From Stemphylium vesicarium (lineage: Eukaryota; Ascomycota; Dothideomycetes; Pleosporales; Pleosporaceae): DNA of 64,000 nucleotides. The stretch lies in the NCBI GenBank assembly GCA_004380135.1, contig QXCR01000064.1, positions 62,001 through 126,000 of the forward strand, in the 5' to 3' direction. The translations under genes were made by a program, and so were the position numbers. Positions within the stretch are counted from its first letter, which is position 1, and each line of letters opens with the position of its first letter. Below are positions 11,812 through 23,466 of this stretch, in pieces. The notes beneath the pieces are model-generated. The model saw nothing but the letters and a program-made list of their open reading frames with translations, was not told the origin of the DNA and made no database searches.

Positions 11812-13181
11812 ATGTCTCTTTCCAACAAGCTATCAATCGCCGACGTCGACCTGAAGGGCAAGCGCGTCCTGATCCGAGTAAGTCGAGTTTGCTTCTCCTG
11901 GACCATGCAGAAGTTTGGTCTAACAATCGCAACCACTAGGTCGACTTCAACGTCCCTCTGGACGCCGACAAGAACATCACCAACAACCAGCGCATCGTCG
12001 GCGCACTTCCCACAATCAAGCACGCTATCGACAATGGCGCCAAGGCTGTCGTCCTCATGTCCCACCTCGGTCGCCCAGACGGCAAGCCAAACGCGAAGTA
12101 CAGCCTCAAGCCGGTTGTTCCCGAACTCGAGAAGCTGCTTGGCAAGAGCGTAACCTTCACCGATGACTGCGTCGGCAAGTCGGTAGAGGAGACTGTAAAC
12201 GGTGCTAGTGGTGGCCAGATCATCCTGCTGGAGAACCTGCGCTTCCACGCTGAGGAGGAGGGTAGCTACAAGGATGATGAGGGCAAGAAGCAGAAGGTCG
12301 ACAAGAGCAAGGTTGAGGAATTCAGGAAGGGTTTGACTGCCCTGGGTGACATTTACATCAGTGAGTGACACCATGAGCTTTTCTTTCTGGATGCAGAAGG
12401 CTGATTATTCGCAGACGACGCTTTCGGTACCGCCCACCGTGCGCACAGCTCCATGGTCGGTGTCGACCTCCCACAAAAGGCCTCTGGCTACCTTGTCAAG
12501 AAGGAGCTCGACTACTTCGCGCAAGCGCTTGAGGAGCCCAAGCGGCCTTTCCTCGCCATTCTTGGTGGCGCCAAGGTCTCAGACAAGATCCAATTGATCG
12601 ACAACCTGCTTGGCAAGGTCAACAGTCTGATCGTTTGCGGAGGCATGTCCTTCACATTCAAGAAGACACTCGAGGGCGTCAAGATCGGCGACAGCTTGTT
12701 CGACGAGGCTGGCAGCAAGACCGTCAAGGATCTTGTTGAGAAGGCGAAGAAGAACAACGTCAAGATTGTTCTGCCCGTCGACTACATCACGGCCGACAAG
12801 TTCGACAAGGACGCCAACACGGGCTATGCTGAGGACAAGGACGGCATCCCAGATGGCTGGATGGGTCTCGACTGCGGAGAGAAGTCGATCAAGCTTTACA
12901 AGGAGGCCATCGGCGAGGCGCAGACCATCCTCTGGAACGGGCCCGCCGGTGTGTTTGAGTTCGAGAAATTCGCAAAGGGCACCAAGGCAACACTCGACGC
13001 CGCCGTTGACGCTGCGCAGAGCGGCAAGATTGTCATCATCGGCGGTGGTGACACAGCCACTGTTGCTGCCAAGTACGGTGTAGAGGACAAGCTCTCCCAC
13101 GTCTCAACGGGAGGTGGTGCATCCCTTGAGCTGCTCGAGGGTAAGGACCTGCCTGGTGTCTCAGCCTTGTCGAGTAAGTAA
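11812..13181 (+). CDS. pgk1: phosphoglycerate kinase
   Basis: This cytosolic glycolytic enzyme transfers phosphate from 1,3-bisphosphoglycerate to ADP. Exons are 11812-11877, 11940-12360 and 12415-13181, giving 417 residues, the normal length. Visible hallmarks are VDFNVPLD near the N-terminus and SHLGRPDG (substrate-binding histidine and arginine). INDAFGTAHRAHSS follows, formed across the second splice junction. LAILGGAKVSDKI, LWNGPAGVFE and the nucleotide-binding GGGDTA and STGGGASLELLEGK blocks come later. The junction at 12360/12415 is fixed by the conserved Asn-Asp-Ala-Phe. All active-site motifs look intact. The CT-rich upstream region fits strong expression. Confidence 0.98.
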
Positions 13182-13452
13182 ATCTTTCGCTTAAAGAGTT
13201 GAACGATTGCTCAAGACGAGGGAAGGTATATCTTCGAAGTTATGATTGTGTAGCTATAGCTCTTTCTGGTTTCCATACTTATGAAGCATACTTCAATCAC
13301 CGCCCTCGACCCTGTAGCTCTAGACGTGTTGTACTGCTTTTGTGACATATGACTCCTTTGGTCAGATGATGCTATACCGCGCCCCTTATCGATTACCGTC
13401 GCCGCATCTCGTAGAAAGGCTATCGTTTCGTTTCGTCGTAGTGGTGTGTCGC

Positions 13453-13833
13453 TCATTTGCCTAGCTTCTTCAGCTCCTCTCTGCATGTATCGTAAGCTTT
13501 TGGTCTTGTACAAGGTTGATTGCAGTTCTCATACCTCAGTTGTACGGCGAAGTCATCGTTGGTATCATCGTCGTCCCAGCTCTCTTCCCATAGATGTGTG
13601 TTTCCGTTGGGGATCTGAGTCTCCTCCTCTGTCCAGTCTGATACAACAGTTAGCTAAGCTCATAGCCACCTTGCCTTGTTACTCTTACCTTCTACAGGGA
13701 AATCTTCGAATTCGTCATCCTCCTCCAGTTGTGTAGCGGCCTTCTTCTCGGGCGCCAGCGGTTGCTCGCCGTTCTTGGAGTCGTTGACCACGGCCTTCTT
13801 CATATCGTTGCTTCCTTGTGCTGAACCCGACAT
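13453..13833 (-). CDS. sem1: 26S proteasome subunit Sem1/DSS1
   Basis: Sem1 is a small acidic, disordered protein. It is a subunit of the proteasome lid and also of the TREX-2 mRNA export complex, and it is related to the BRCA2 partner DSS1. Exons on the minus strand are 13833-13689, 13637-13535 and 13480-13453, giving 91 residues. The joined protein contains the family core: DDEFEDFPVEDW across intron 1, then HLWEESWDDDDTNDDFAVQLREELKK across intron 2, with its conserved Trp residues. The N-terminal third is variable and Lys/Glu-rich. No single exon is long enough to be recognised alone, so a simple open-frame scan misses the gene. The phase of both junctions restores the known motif, which makes the model firm. 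Confidence 0.95.
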
Positions 13834-14412
13834 TGTGCTGTATTTGTGGATGCGATCGAGGTCGTGATATTATTTGGTTGGGACAAAGCTGATGCTGGGT
13901 TGCGCGGTGTGTTGTGCTTCTGTAGGCTTTGTGATGCGGCTCTCTAACGGCGGAGGAGGCGGCGATTGTCCGCAGAGCTTAGCGCGACATCACGTGATAC
14001 CCATGGGAACTGGGTTCGCGGGGTACAGAGTTCCAGGTATCGCTATCGCAGCTTGGCCCCGAGGACGATCCATCTGAAATCTAACTAGGCGTTTCATAGT
14101 TACCCATTGCACCTCTATATCCTTCATTTCCAGCCATGGATGCGTCGCGTCGGAAGCTAGACGACTGTAAGCTCCGGGCAAAGAACATGACGTCGGGTAC
14201 TTCGTTTAGCTCCGAGCTGCCGGACGAAGCTGTAAGCGCGTTGTCTGGGTGTCTTAGTATGGTACTAGATACCCGCTCAGTGTATTAGCTAGGGTCTTCA
14301 CTGCCCACGGGCTCTTGGAATATACTACACTTCCCTCCTCTACTTTCTTCTTGCTTTTCTTTCCTTATCCTCTTCTCGTGAGGCTTGCCCCGCCTCCAGT
14401 TGTTTATACATC
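13834..14412. other. divergent promoter of sem1 and the Iml2-like gene
   Basis: This is a 579-bp spacer. A palindrome ATCACGTGAT, with an E-box core CACGTG at 13991-13996, lies near sem1. The part next to the Iml2-like start (14330-14400) is CT-rich. No gene was seen. Confidence 0.45.
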
Positions 14413-16886
14413 ATGTTCAAAGTCGGCGGCTGGCTCAAGGGCCATACGCCAGGCCACGCGAAGAGCCTGGACTCGTTGAATGAATTTGCACAGAGTGAGT
14501 CTCGAGGTATACGTGGGTCAAGTTAGCTACTGACACAGAATAGTCCAGGATGCCATGAGCGGTATGAACTTCCCAGACCGCCACCTCGAGCTGCGTCGCA
14601 AACAGGGCTAATGGTACGCGAGTGCAGCTGTCACCTACATTATGGCCGACGATATAGAGAGTGCCGAAGCACATCTTAATAAAGGCAGTTCTCCGTTTCA
14701 CCAGCTAGGAGCAGGAGTGTGCGTCTTCATACGGGCAACCTTGGGCTTCGAGCCAGAAATTGTCCGAGAAGGTCTATAGAGATGCCCATTCTGGTATCAT
14801 AGACCTAGACTAACATGAAGAATAGCTGCCAACGCCCTATACGTAGCCGAGAATTCAGCCTACGAACAACAGCGACGAGCTAGCAAAGATCCGAACTCTT
14901 ACCGGTCACCAATATATCCTCCAGGCACAGAATACGCTGTGTGCATGGCCGAGGCACAACTCATGAGTGCTGTTGTCGGCGTGCTCAATGAGAGCTTGAC
15001 GGAGGCTATCAAGAGCTTCTACAAGCTGAGGAAGGCATACCTTGCGCTGGAAGGTGTCATGGAAAACGAAAAGAAGTTTTTGAAAGAGCGGAGTACGAGC
15101 AGCGTCAACTCCGTCGGATCGCGTGGCTCCTCGAAGGGCTCGGAACGTTCCACTACGGCGGACGGTACATCCAAAGCCGCTGCATCTGCCGATGCATCCA
15201 TGGCAGCGTCAACGTCCAGCCCCAAGCAGAGCACTACGATCACTGCACCAGAGGCCAAGAAGGGCACAAAGGACGACGACGACGGCTTTGACTTTTTAGA
15301 TGCCAAAGAACAGCGCACTGGCGATGTGACAACTGGAGAATACATGGGGCACATCAACGTTGCTGCTGGCAAGGACGCTTCCGTTGAATTGGACAATGCC
15401 CAGAAGAAGGTCGATATCAAATCCAGTTCGGGGTCTGCTCTACCTGCAGCAGGAGAGAACCCAACCGACTCTACACCAAACGCCATTGAATATTTCGAGC
15501 AGCTTACCTTGAACGACGAGGGCACACCTAACGCGGACATTGCTACTTTCAGCGAGCACCCCGTGGATGTCTTCATTCTCTCGGGGTCCAACTTCTGCTT
15601 TGGAATGTTGCTACTCATTCTCTCGTTCATACCGCCCTCATTTGCTTCTTTACTGAAGATTGTTGGCTTCAAGGGTGATAGGGAACGGGGTATGAGGATG
15701 TTGTGGCAGGCGACCAAGTTCCACAACATTCACGGTGCCATGGCCGGTGTAGTATTGATGGGCTACCTGAATGGCTTCACGAACTTTTGCGATATTCTAC
15801 CCACCAAAGGCGAGGGCTCATACCCGAAAGAGAAGTGCCTAGCTCTACTTCGCTATATGCGTGAGAGATATCCCCAGAGCCATCTCTGGCTCCTTGAGGA
15901 ATCGAGGATGCTGGCTTCTGAGAAGCAGCTGGAGAAGGCTGTTCAATTCATAGCTGACGTGGGCGAGTCAAAGCTCAAACAGCTCGAAGCACTGAGTTGG
16001 TTCGAGCGCAGTCTCAACAACATGTACATGCACGATTATCAAGCCGCTGCTGACGGATTTGAGAAGTGCGTTACGTTGAACAACTGGTCTCACGCGCTGT
16101 ACTACCATATTATCGCCGCCTCCTATATCGAGCTTTACAGACGGAACAAGACGACGAACCCCGTGGAGGCGAAAAAGTACAGCGAAAAGGCAGAGGAGTT
16201 TATGAAGAAGGTCATGCCCAACGTAGGCAAGAAGAAGTTCATGGCTCGTCAGCTTCCGTTTGACGTATTCGTCGCCCGCAAAATCCAAAAGTGGGAAGCT
16301 CGAGCAAAGGAATGGAATTGCGACATGGTAGATGCAGTCGGAGTCTCACCATTCGAGGAGATGATTTACTTTTGGAACGGGTACAAGCGCATGCGGGACG
16401 ACCACCTCGAATCTTCGCTCGCAAACCTAACTTGGAGTGAATCCTCAGCCAACCCACACTGGGACAAGGAAAACGTCGACGAGAAGTCTATTCTCAATGT
16501 ACTGCGCGCAGCCACTCTGAGGAACATGGATAAACCCGCTGAAGCTAAGGCTATCCTCGAGAAGGAAGTCTTGCCTGTCGATCGCACGCTTTTAACTGGC
16601 AACTTCAGGGACAACTGGACTGCGCCCTGCGCACGCTACGAGATGGCCGCGAACATCTGGCGTGAAGCTGATATTGACGGCCATCCGGAGCAGCACCCGC
16701 AGATGTTGGGGCAATGCAAGGATTGGCTAGAGGAGGTAACTAAGTGGGGTGGCTACGATTTGGATGCAAGGTACGTAGTGCATCTCCTGTGATGTCATAG
16801 TATCACATGCTAACGGTCTCTCCAGAATCGGCATGAAGATTACCACCGGAAAAGAGACACTTCGAAAGTTTGGAGTGCAGTGTTAA
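14413..16886 (+). CDS. iml2: Iml2-like TPR protein (inclusion body clearance)
   Basis: This resembles fungal Iml2, an outer-mitochondrial-membrane and lipid-droplet associated protein that helps clear inclusion bodies in yeast. Exons are 14413-14494, 14544-14561, 14628-14771, 14826-16770 and 16826-16886, giving 749 residues. Exon 2 is only 18 nt; its borders are fixed because the joined sequence reads AQIQDAMSAVTYIMADDIE. The N-terminal block (AEAHLNKGSSPFHQLGAGV, then FIRATLGFEPEIVREAANAL) matches the family start. A Ser/Thr/Ala-rich acidic linker of about 170 residues follows. Then comes a helical TPR-type C-terminal half with ATKFHNIHGAMAGVVLMGY and LSWFERSLNNMYMHDYQAA. Overall length agrees with the family, about 700-760 residues. 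Confidence 0.88.
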
Positions 16887-19844
16887 AGAGCTTCTTTGGA
16901 GTATGTTCTAGTTAGGAAGGACTCAACGTCTTTGGTGGGCATATACACGGGGTACATATGAATGATAGATAGACGAATGAGCAACAACAAGACGGATCTG
17001 CTTTACGCATTACACAACACCTGCATCTAACTGTTCCTGCCCTTTCCTGCCTAGTTATTTGCGGTTAGCAATCGGTGCTTACCATTCACGCCAGCCTCAC
17101 TACCAGAAAGTCAATCGAAAAAAGCAAGGACGTATCGGGCATCCAGGGACCCTATAATCAACACTTTCCCCACCCATCCTACCTATTCCGGCAAAAAACA
17201 GGACAAGAAAAGAGGCTGGACAAGACTGCCCAACGGCGGACTTTGGTAACCTAGTTTTCCACTATTCCATGGTACATCGGACCCTTGAATTCGCCACACT
17301 AAAGTCTCCATTGGAGACGTCGCGGGCCGCAAAAGCTTGGCCTTGATCGATGGTTTTTCGATGAAGGATTTCCGCATGGGGTATTTCCTGATGGGGTAAT
17401 TCGTCATCTTGATGGTTGATTGAGATAGCTAGGTCGGAAAGCTTGGTAGAGTACCGGACCGTGAATGTTGATGATGCGGAGCGGACTATGCCGCACAGGG
17501 GTTGATGTGTGTTGATATTATCTTTACAATGGGGTTGAGATAGGGGCGAGGGAAGTGCAGAATGTGTTAGCTTCAAATTTCTAATCAAGTTCAAGAAAGA
17601 CTTTTGTGGATTCAGGCGGCCACCGTGCAAGATTATCGGCGGTAGACTTGTACAGCGTCACTGACGGTGGTACTCCAGCGATTCGGACCTGTTGGACGAG
17701 TTGGGCTCGAGATGAGAGCGACTTCCAAGTAGAAAAGATCTTCTCCTCCGAGTCGGTAGCATAAAGTATGAAAACGGAGTCTCGGTTTCCGTGATTACGA
17801 CATGGTAATGCCGTACGGTGGTAATATACTTGGATAAGATCCGAGCTGTCGGGTTCATCCTTCTCTTTTCTGGGGCTGCAGAGCAGAAGGTTACGTGAAA
17901 AATAGGGCCTCGCGGACCGAACTAGAATCGACACCTTTGAAGCCATACTACCTATTGCAGTAGGATCTGGGGCTGTGAATACGGGGGGGTAGGGTAAGGG
18001 TGGACGGGAAGAGGGTGATCAAACGATGAACCAGTCATAGACACAACACAAGGTACCACAACCGACGAGATGTGCGAAAAAAAAAACACCCACAACGCAG
18101 ACGAAGTAAAGCCGACCAGACCATGCAAGTCGGGCATACCCAATCAATCCCCATTCGCCCCCTTTCGCCCATCTTCACATTCTCTTTCTTTGACCTACCT
18201 TCGAAGGTATAATGCCCCCGATCCATAAAATGGACGAAAAGAATGCCAAAAAAGGGTAAACAAGTGCACATCGAACAGCTTGCTCAGCATTGTATAAGCA
18301 ACACCCTACTGCCTCAGAAAGCCAACATCCGGCCAACTCCACCCCCAACACACCGAACAAGGCCGAAAAAGCAGCGTATTTGACCGACTAGAATCAACAC
18401 ATATTGCCTTGTCCTTCCGCTTGCAGTAAAGAAACCAAGCAGCTGGAACATGAGAAGGATGATGTGGGAGGGGAGGGGGGGTGTGCGGCCACGAAGGAAT
18501 GGGGTGGCGATGTAAATCCGCCGAAGCAGTGCGGCGTGGTAAGGTAAGGTCGGGTAAGAGACACAGAGAGACTGTGCGTTGCGGGTGTATGGTTGTGCAA
18601 AACTGCGATAAAGGCCGACGCCGAACATGGCCGATCGGCGTTGGTCGGTCGTGTCGGTCGTGTCCAGGGCAGGGCGCGCCTTCGGTCTCGGTCCCGGAAC
18701 CACTTTTATACCACCCATTCCTTACAATTCGTTACATGGAACACTCGGCTGGGTCGCTGGCTATGTGACTGTTGGACGTGTGTAATGTGCAATGTGGACC
18801 GATTGGGAAGAAGGTCCGAGAGAGAAAGTCCGAAGTACTGCGACTGCTTTCAATGGTTTTTGCCCTTTGTTGCCGCAGAGGGTAGGTTGGTGATGGGAAT
18901 AATGGGTTGTGTCGGGGATAAAGTGGTGCCCTATGACGCAAGTGCCGTTTGCTTTCGGTTCCTGCGCTGGTGGCAACACGGGATTTCGGATATGGGGCCA
19001 TGGTACATTTCACAATTACGGGGGATCTTTTTTTCTTTCTTTCTTGAATGTTATGCAAATTATCTGTTGAAAGACTGCTTCTCTGCTATGTGTTATCAAT
19101 GAGAGGTCTTTTTGCTGTGCAGACGGTGGTTTGGTCTCACCCTTTCTCGTTCATATTACCACGGCCATCGCCACCAATATCGCCGTACATCTCTCTCCCG
19201 CAACTTTGTCTGGCATCATGCATCCGGACTTACATCCACTTTCAGACATGCAATTTGAGGATCCTACAGGGTGGAATACCGCCGGTTTCGCCGGACCGTG
19301 ATCAACACTTAAAGTAAAGTGAGTGAGAATTACCTGATACAGCAGGGTGAGGGTGGCGTGGTGGGCCTGATGCGCGGCTACGGGATGTGGGAGAAGCATT
19401 ATCCAGAAAGGGAAGAAGATGGGTAAGGCGACAAGTTTTCGCGACTATCAATGGGTTGTTGGGGTTGGGGAAATCGGTCGATGCATACTGTTGCTGTGTA
19501 AATGTGATAGTAGGACGATTTGAGGCGAATATTCAAGGGTCGATGTTGATACTGAGGAAGAATGATGAAACAGGTCTTAGTTTGTGATATATTGAAACTA
19601 CCCTCGTGACTGCACCTTTGTCCTACCTGACTACTGCGAGTCTTGATGGAGTCTCATACTGACTCGAGCAAACGTCTCTTGTGATTGCATGCCGATCGTT
19701 GACGGGGCCTGTTGCCGGTGGGTTCATAGGAGCGTTCCAGCCCTGGTGTCTCTTGCGTCGTTCCCAGACTTGCGGGGCGGTCAAAGGCAGTGACCGACTG
19801 CGCTCTTCTGATTCGATGAAAGCTTCAATTGCACCTCCTCATCT
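16887..19844. other. 3 kb convergent gap without a confident gene
   Basis: The flanking genes point towards each other, so 2.96 kb is unusually long for 3' regions alone. I found several short open frames on both strands but no recognisable protein, splice-supported gene, tRNA or repeat family. Local features are a ten-A run near 18062-18072, C-rich and G-rich tracts near 17985 and 18475, and T-rich stretches near 19025. The best open frame is the 121-codon frame at 17581-17946 (minus), listed separately. Confidence 0.5.
17581..17946 (-). CDS. hypothetical protein, weakly supported open frame
   Basis: This is a 121-codon intronless frame starting MASKVSILVRSARPYFSRN. The first 20 residues are basic and amphipathic, like a possible mitochondrial presequence. 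The rest has a balanced composition with KIFSTWKSLSSRAQLVQQV and a Pro/Leu-rich end. I do not recognise a family. It lies alone in a long gap and could be chance, a young gene or a remnant of a longer gene. Confidence 0.25.
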   Translation of the reverse strand: MASKVSILVRSARPYFSRNLLLCSPRKEKDEPDSSDLIQVYYHRTALPCRNHGNRDSVFILYATDSEEKIFSTWKSLSSRAQLVQQVRIAGVPPSVTLYKSTADNLARWPPESTKVFLELD

Positions 19845-20513
19845 TCAATCGACCCTTCTGCGAACACTCCTGCCTGCATCGTCCGTACTAATGCCAGTGA
19901 CAACATCTTGCACCAGCTCTCTAAGCTGGCGCTGCACCTCTTCCGAGTCGTAGTCCTCTCTTGCAGCCAGCTCCTCAATGCGCCTGCGTATCTCTGGATC
20001 GGGTGCCTCAGCAGCATCTTCCTCCATGGTGCCCATATTAACCTTGACACCTTCTGGTAGCGGCGGCGGCGGGTGAACGCCCTCAGTCTCGATGACGCCC
20101 GCAGGCGCAGGCTCGGTGCCCGTCCTCCGACTTCTCAGATACTGGTACACTTCATGCGCCTCGCCCTCTTCCTCGCCAATTTTGTCTTCGGCCGTCTGCC
20201 CCTCGCTATTCCGTATGCTGCTGTCTGCGCCGAGTTCCTCGACAAGGCATTTTGCGACATCCACCTTTTCAGTTGCAAACAAGGGCGTCTCGCCGTCCTC
20301 GTCCAAGATGTTCACGTCGGCATTGTATTTTTGGACCAAGTCGCGCAGCACCGAGAGTTGGTTGTAGGAGGCGGCGGCGTGGACCAGCGAGTAGCCATGT
20401 GCATCGCGGGCGGAGGCAAGGTGGGGATGCTGCGCCAGCGAGGTGAGGATGGACTGCGGGCGGGTATCGATGAGGTTGAGGAGCAGATCAATCGTTGGTG
20501 GTGGAAGCGCCAT
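19845..20513 (-). CDS. ankyrin repeat protein, Yar1-like
   Basis: This is an intronless gene of 222 residues. Ankyrin repeats occupy about residues 5-110. The clear units are DAHGYSLVHAAASYNQLSVL and DEDGETPLFATEKVDVAKCL, followed by NSEGQTAEDKI. An acidic, Pro-containing C-terminal tail follows, with EEDAAEAPDPEIRRRIEELA. Size and layout match yeast Yar1, a cytosolic chaperone that protects ribosomal protein Rps3 before 40S assembly. Ankyrin proteins are hard to assign by layout alone, so the family is sure and the Yar1 role is an inference. It is divergent from the lipid phosphatase gene with a 922-bp spacer. Confidence 0.85.
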   Translation of the reverse strand: MALPPPTIDLLLNLIDTRPQSILTSLAQHPHLASARDAHGYSLVHAAASYNQLSVLRDLVQKYNADVNILDEDGETPLFATEKVDVAKCLVEELGADSSIRNSEGQTAEDKIGEEEGEAHEVYQYLRSRRTGTEPAPAGVIETEGVHPPPPLPEGVKVNMGTMEEDAAEAPDPEIRRRIEELAAREDYDSEEVQRQLRELVQDVVTGISTDDAGRSVRRRVD

Positions 20514-21435
20514 GGTGGGTTTGGTCTGGCTTGGGTTCGCCCGCGCGAGATGGTGGCCGGCCTTTCGGGCGTGGTCGGTATCCGTAGGCTAGATGGGCGG
20601 TTGGTTGGTTCCTGGGGGCTTGGTTCTGCTTGCTGCGCATTCGTGTACGCGCAACGCACTTTCGGACCAAATCTTAAAAATGACGTGGGCGGAGGAGTGC
20701 GGAGTATTTTCCCACTGGCGTGCACATCATCTTGCATGGGCCAAGCCGTGCCGTTCTTCGGGTGCCGCTGCATCCCGGCCCCGTATCCTCTCCATGTGCA
20801 TCATCAAAAATTGTCGTCCGCAACTCATCGCATTTCCAGACAATCCAATACTGCTCACCTTGCTCATCTTCGGGCCTATGTAAACTATGCCCGCACCAAA
20901 CTCCCATGGCTAACCCTCAGCGCATCTAAGCCATGCAAAGCGGCCTGGAATACGATGGTCCGTCGGCGCTCTGGGCGCCTGCTGAGACGATGCGTAGCCA
21001 TTAAGACCAACGCCCAGCAAACCCTCACAGCCTCAAGCCGTCAGACTGGGCTCTTGGCGATTGTCGCGTGCCCCCGTCTCCCCTTCACCCTTTTGACTCC
21101 GATTTGTCTTGTTCGCCCCTTCGCTATTAACCTCTAGTTCCCATGTGGCAAGGTCGTTGACACCTACATACATTACACGTCAATACCACGACGACCGCTT
21201 GCCTTTTCCGCCTTGCCTCCGCATTGCTTTTGTTACATACATCCGCTTCTAGAGTCGTACAAAGCCCTTATTTCCCACGCTACGCTGGGCTATCTTTCAG
21301 AGATTACTGATGCGCTTGTCTGTTTGACCGATTCGCGACGTCTGGCGCGCTTGTCCTACTTACTTTCTTTGACTTTCTTACCGCTACAATCTACCCCTTC
21401 GCTATCATCCGACACAAATTACTACCATCGCAAAC
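20514..21435. other. divergent promoter region
   Basis: This spacer lies between the Yar1-like gene and the lipid phosphatase gene. The open frames seen here on the plus strand overlap the antisense of the ankyrin gene and look like shadows. The part at 21200-21430 is rich in C and T, fitting a leader region. No RNA gene was seen. Confidence 0.5.
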
Positions 21436-22756
21436 ATGCGGACGTTTAGAGGGCTGAGCGTGCCGTCGGTACGGCTCGTCGCATCTTACATCTTCGACTG
21501 GATCTGCATCGTCGCCATTGCAGCCGTCGCCGGCGGCTGGGAGTTCCTCGAGCCCTTCCGACGACCATTCTCTCCTGTCGACCTCTCGATATCGTATCCG
21601 CACCAGACCAGCGAGATGATCCCGACTTGGCTACTCGTCGTTGTCTCGCTTATCGCGCCAGCCGGCATCATCATGGTCGTGTGTCTGGTCTTCGTCCCTG
21701 GACCGACGGCTGAGCGTGGAACACCGAAATCGCTCATTTGGAGGAGGAAGCTCTGGGAGTGGAACACTGGATGGATGGGTCTTGCGCTTTCACTTGCGAC
21801 GGCCTTTTTGATCACTCAGGGCATGAAGAACTTGTTCGGAAAGCCGCGACCGGATCTACTGTCACGATGCAAGCCTGATCTCGACCGCATCCAAGAGTTC
21901 GCTGTGAATCCGATTGGAGAAATCTTTAACCCAGCCTGGGTCCTCGTTACACCCGGCATCTGCACAGAGACGGACAATGATTTCCTAAAGGATGGTTTCA
22001 AGTCCTTTCCCAGTGGACACGCCAGCTGTAAGCCTCCGCTCACCATCTTCCAACAAAGCCTTGCGCTAACCAACATAACCCACAGTTTCATGGGCAGGCC
22101 TCCTCTACCTCACACTCTTTCTCGCTTCCAAGTTCTCCGTCGCAATCCCCTTCCTCCCACCCCGCCCCTTCTCCACGAACCCGGCCCACACCTCCGCCGT
22201 TACCCCGTCCAACTTGAAAAAGCAAGGCATCCTCCCCGTCCACAAGCAAGAGTCTTCCCTCTCGTCTCCGACTTCTTACAACGACGACGCCGTGGTACCC
22301 ATCCGCTACCAAAACGCCGCGCCTCCAGTCTACACTCTGGTTCTCATCCTCGTACCCGTCTGCGCCGCCATCTACATCACAAGCACGCGCTTCACTGATT
22401 TCAGACACTTTGGATTCGACCTGTTGTTTGGCACATTCATTGGCGTCACATGTTCGTGGTTTTCGTTCCGATGGTACCATCTCCCCGTCACGCGGGGTGC
22501 TGGCTGGGCATGGGGGCCAAGAAGCTATGAGCGCGCGTGGGGCATCGGCGTAGGCCGAGGTTCTTACGTTGGCACCGAAGGATGGAGTCGGGCTGGTGCG
22601 AGTGAGACGGCGCCTAGGAGGCGAACTGAGGCGCAGATGAATGGCCACGGCATGGATGAGAGCGAATTAGGTGTGCTCAACAGGAACGGTGCGCCACACG
22701 CTGGGAACCCGCCTAGTCCGTTACATTCCAGAGGTGGAACAGCGCAGGGGGTTTAA
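21436..22756 (+). CDS. PAP2 family lipid phosphatase (DPP1-like)
   Basis: This is an integral membrane phosphatase of the PAP2 superfamily, resembling yeast diacylglycerol pyrophosphate phosphatase Dpp1. Such enzymes dephosphorylate phosphatidate and related lipids in vacuole or ER-type membranes. Exons are 21436-22027 and 22086-22756, giving 420 residues. The three catalytic motifs are visible: KNLFGKPRP (K-x6-RP), PSGH across the splice junction (FPSGHASFSWAG), and TRFTDFRHFGFD (R-x5-H-x3-D) with the catalytic histidine. About six hydrophobic segments alternate with loops. The insertion between motifs 2 and 3, about 50 residues with Pro and Ser, and the 90-residue polar C-terminal tail are longer than in yeast. 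Which lipid is preferred cannot be told. Confidence 0.92.
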
Positions 22757-23466
22757 TCCGGTGTTGCTCGTTTTTCTCCTTTTCTTTTGATCACTCATTC
22801 TTAACGCATGGTGTTGGTGGTATATCCCAGAGACTTTGCATATCAGAGGGCGGGTCGTATTCCAGAATAGTGTTCGCTTCACGTTGATTCTTAGTAACGT
22901 AACTTCACATAATTACATTGAAAGCAAGTCACATGTTCAAATGCTGAAATAAGTTCGTCCATTATTCTAGTACTTTTCAGCCGGGAGATCAGGCGTTCGA
23001 TCCCCAAACGGAGCAGGAGGGACTGCTTTGAGGGGTACTACTGCAACAACAGACGTTCATGACTGGCGCAACCTTGATCCCGGGGACCAAGGCGGCAGAG
23101 ATCAACATGACGACAATAATCTCTCAGTTGGGAACAAAGTCAATACATGCAACATGATGACCTACCTACAGCGGAAGAAGAAAGAGATGTCGCTCGGGGT
23201 GTTGTCGCTTTGGGCTATAGTGTCATGTCAAATCGACTGTACTTTTGATGCTGCTATGTACCTTCCACCAGCTGGCAGTTGAATACCCCCTCCAAGGTCG
23301 CCGTGCTCATCTGTCGTGTTGAAAAGACGTGCTGGCCCGCCTCTTTCGCTACTACTCTTTAGCGCGCGAATGGATTCTAGCATCACTATCTGTTCATGCC
23401 ATGTTATAGGAAATATCTCGCCTGATACTGCCCCGTCATCTCGCTTTGGCTGTGGCATCAAGCCCT
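22757..23466. other. intergenic, convergent 3' ends
   Basis: This lies between the lipid phosphatase end and the Opi3 end. A tRNA-like GTTCGATCC occurs near 22993 but has no supporting stem. Nothing else was seen. Confidence 0.45.

Noticed and set aside
20073..21137. Plus-strand open frame of 354 codons
   Set aside because: Its first part is antisense to the ankyrin gene and the rest runs through the divergent promoter. No domain and no sensible composition.
22980..23030. Possible tRNA or 5S rRNA, from GTTCGATCC and GCCGGGAG
   Set aside because: No matching T-stem, anticodon arm or A box can be drawn, and the 5S-like match is only a few bases long.
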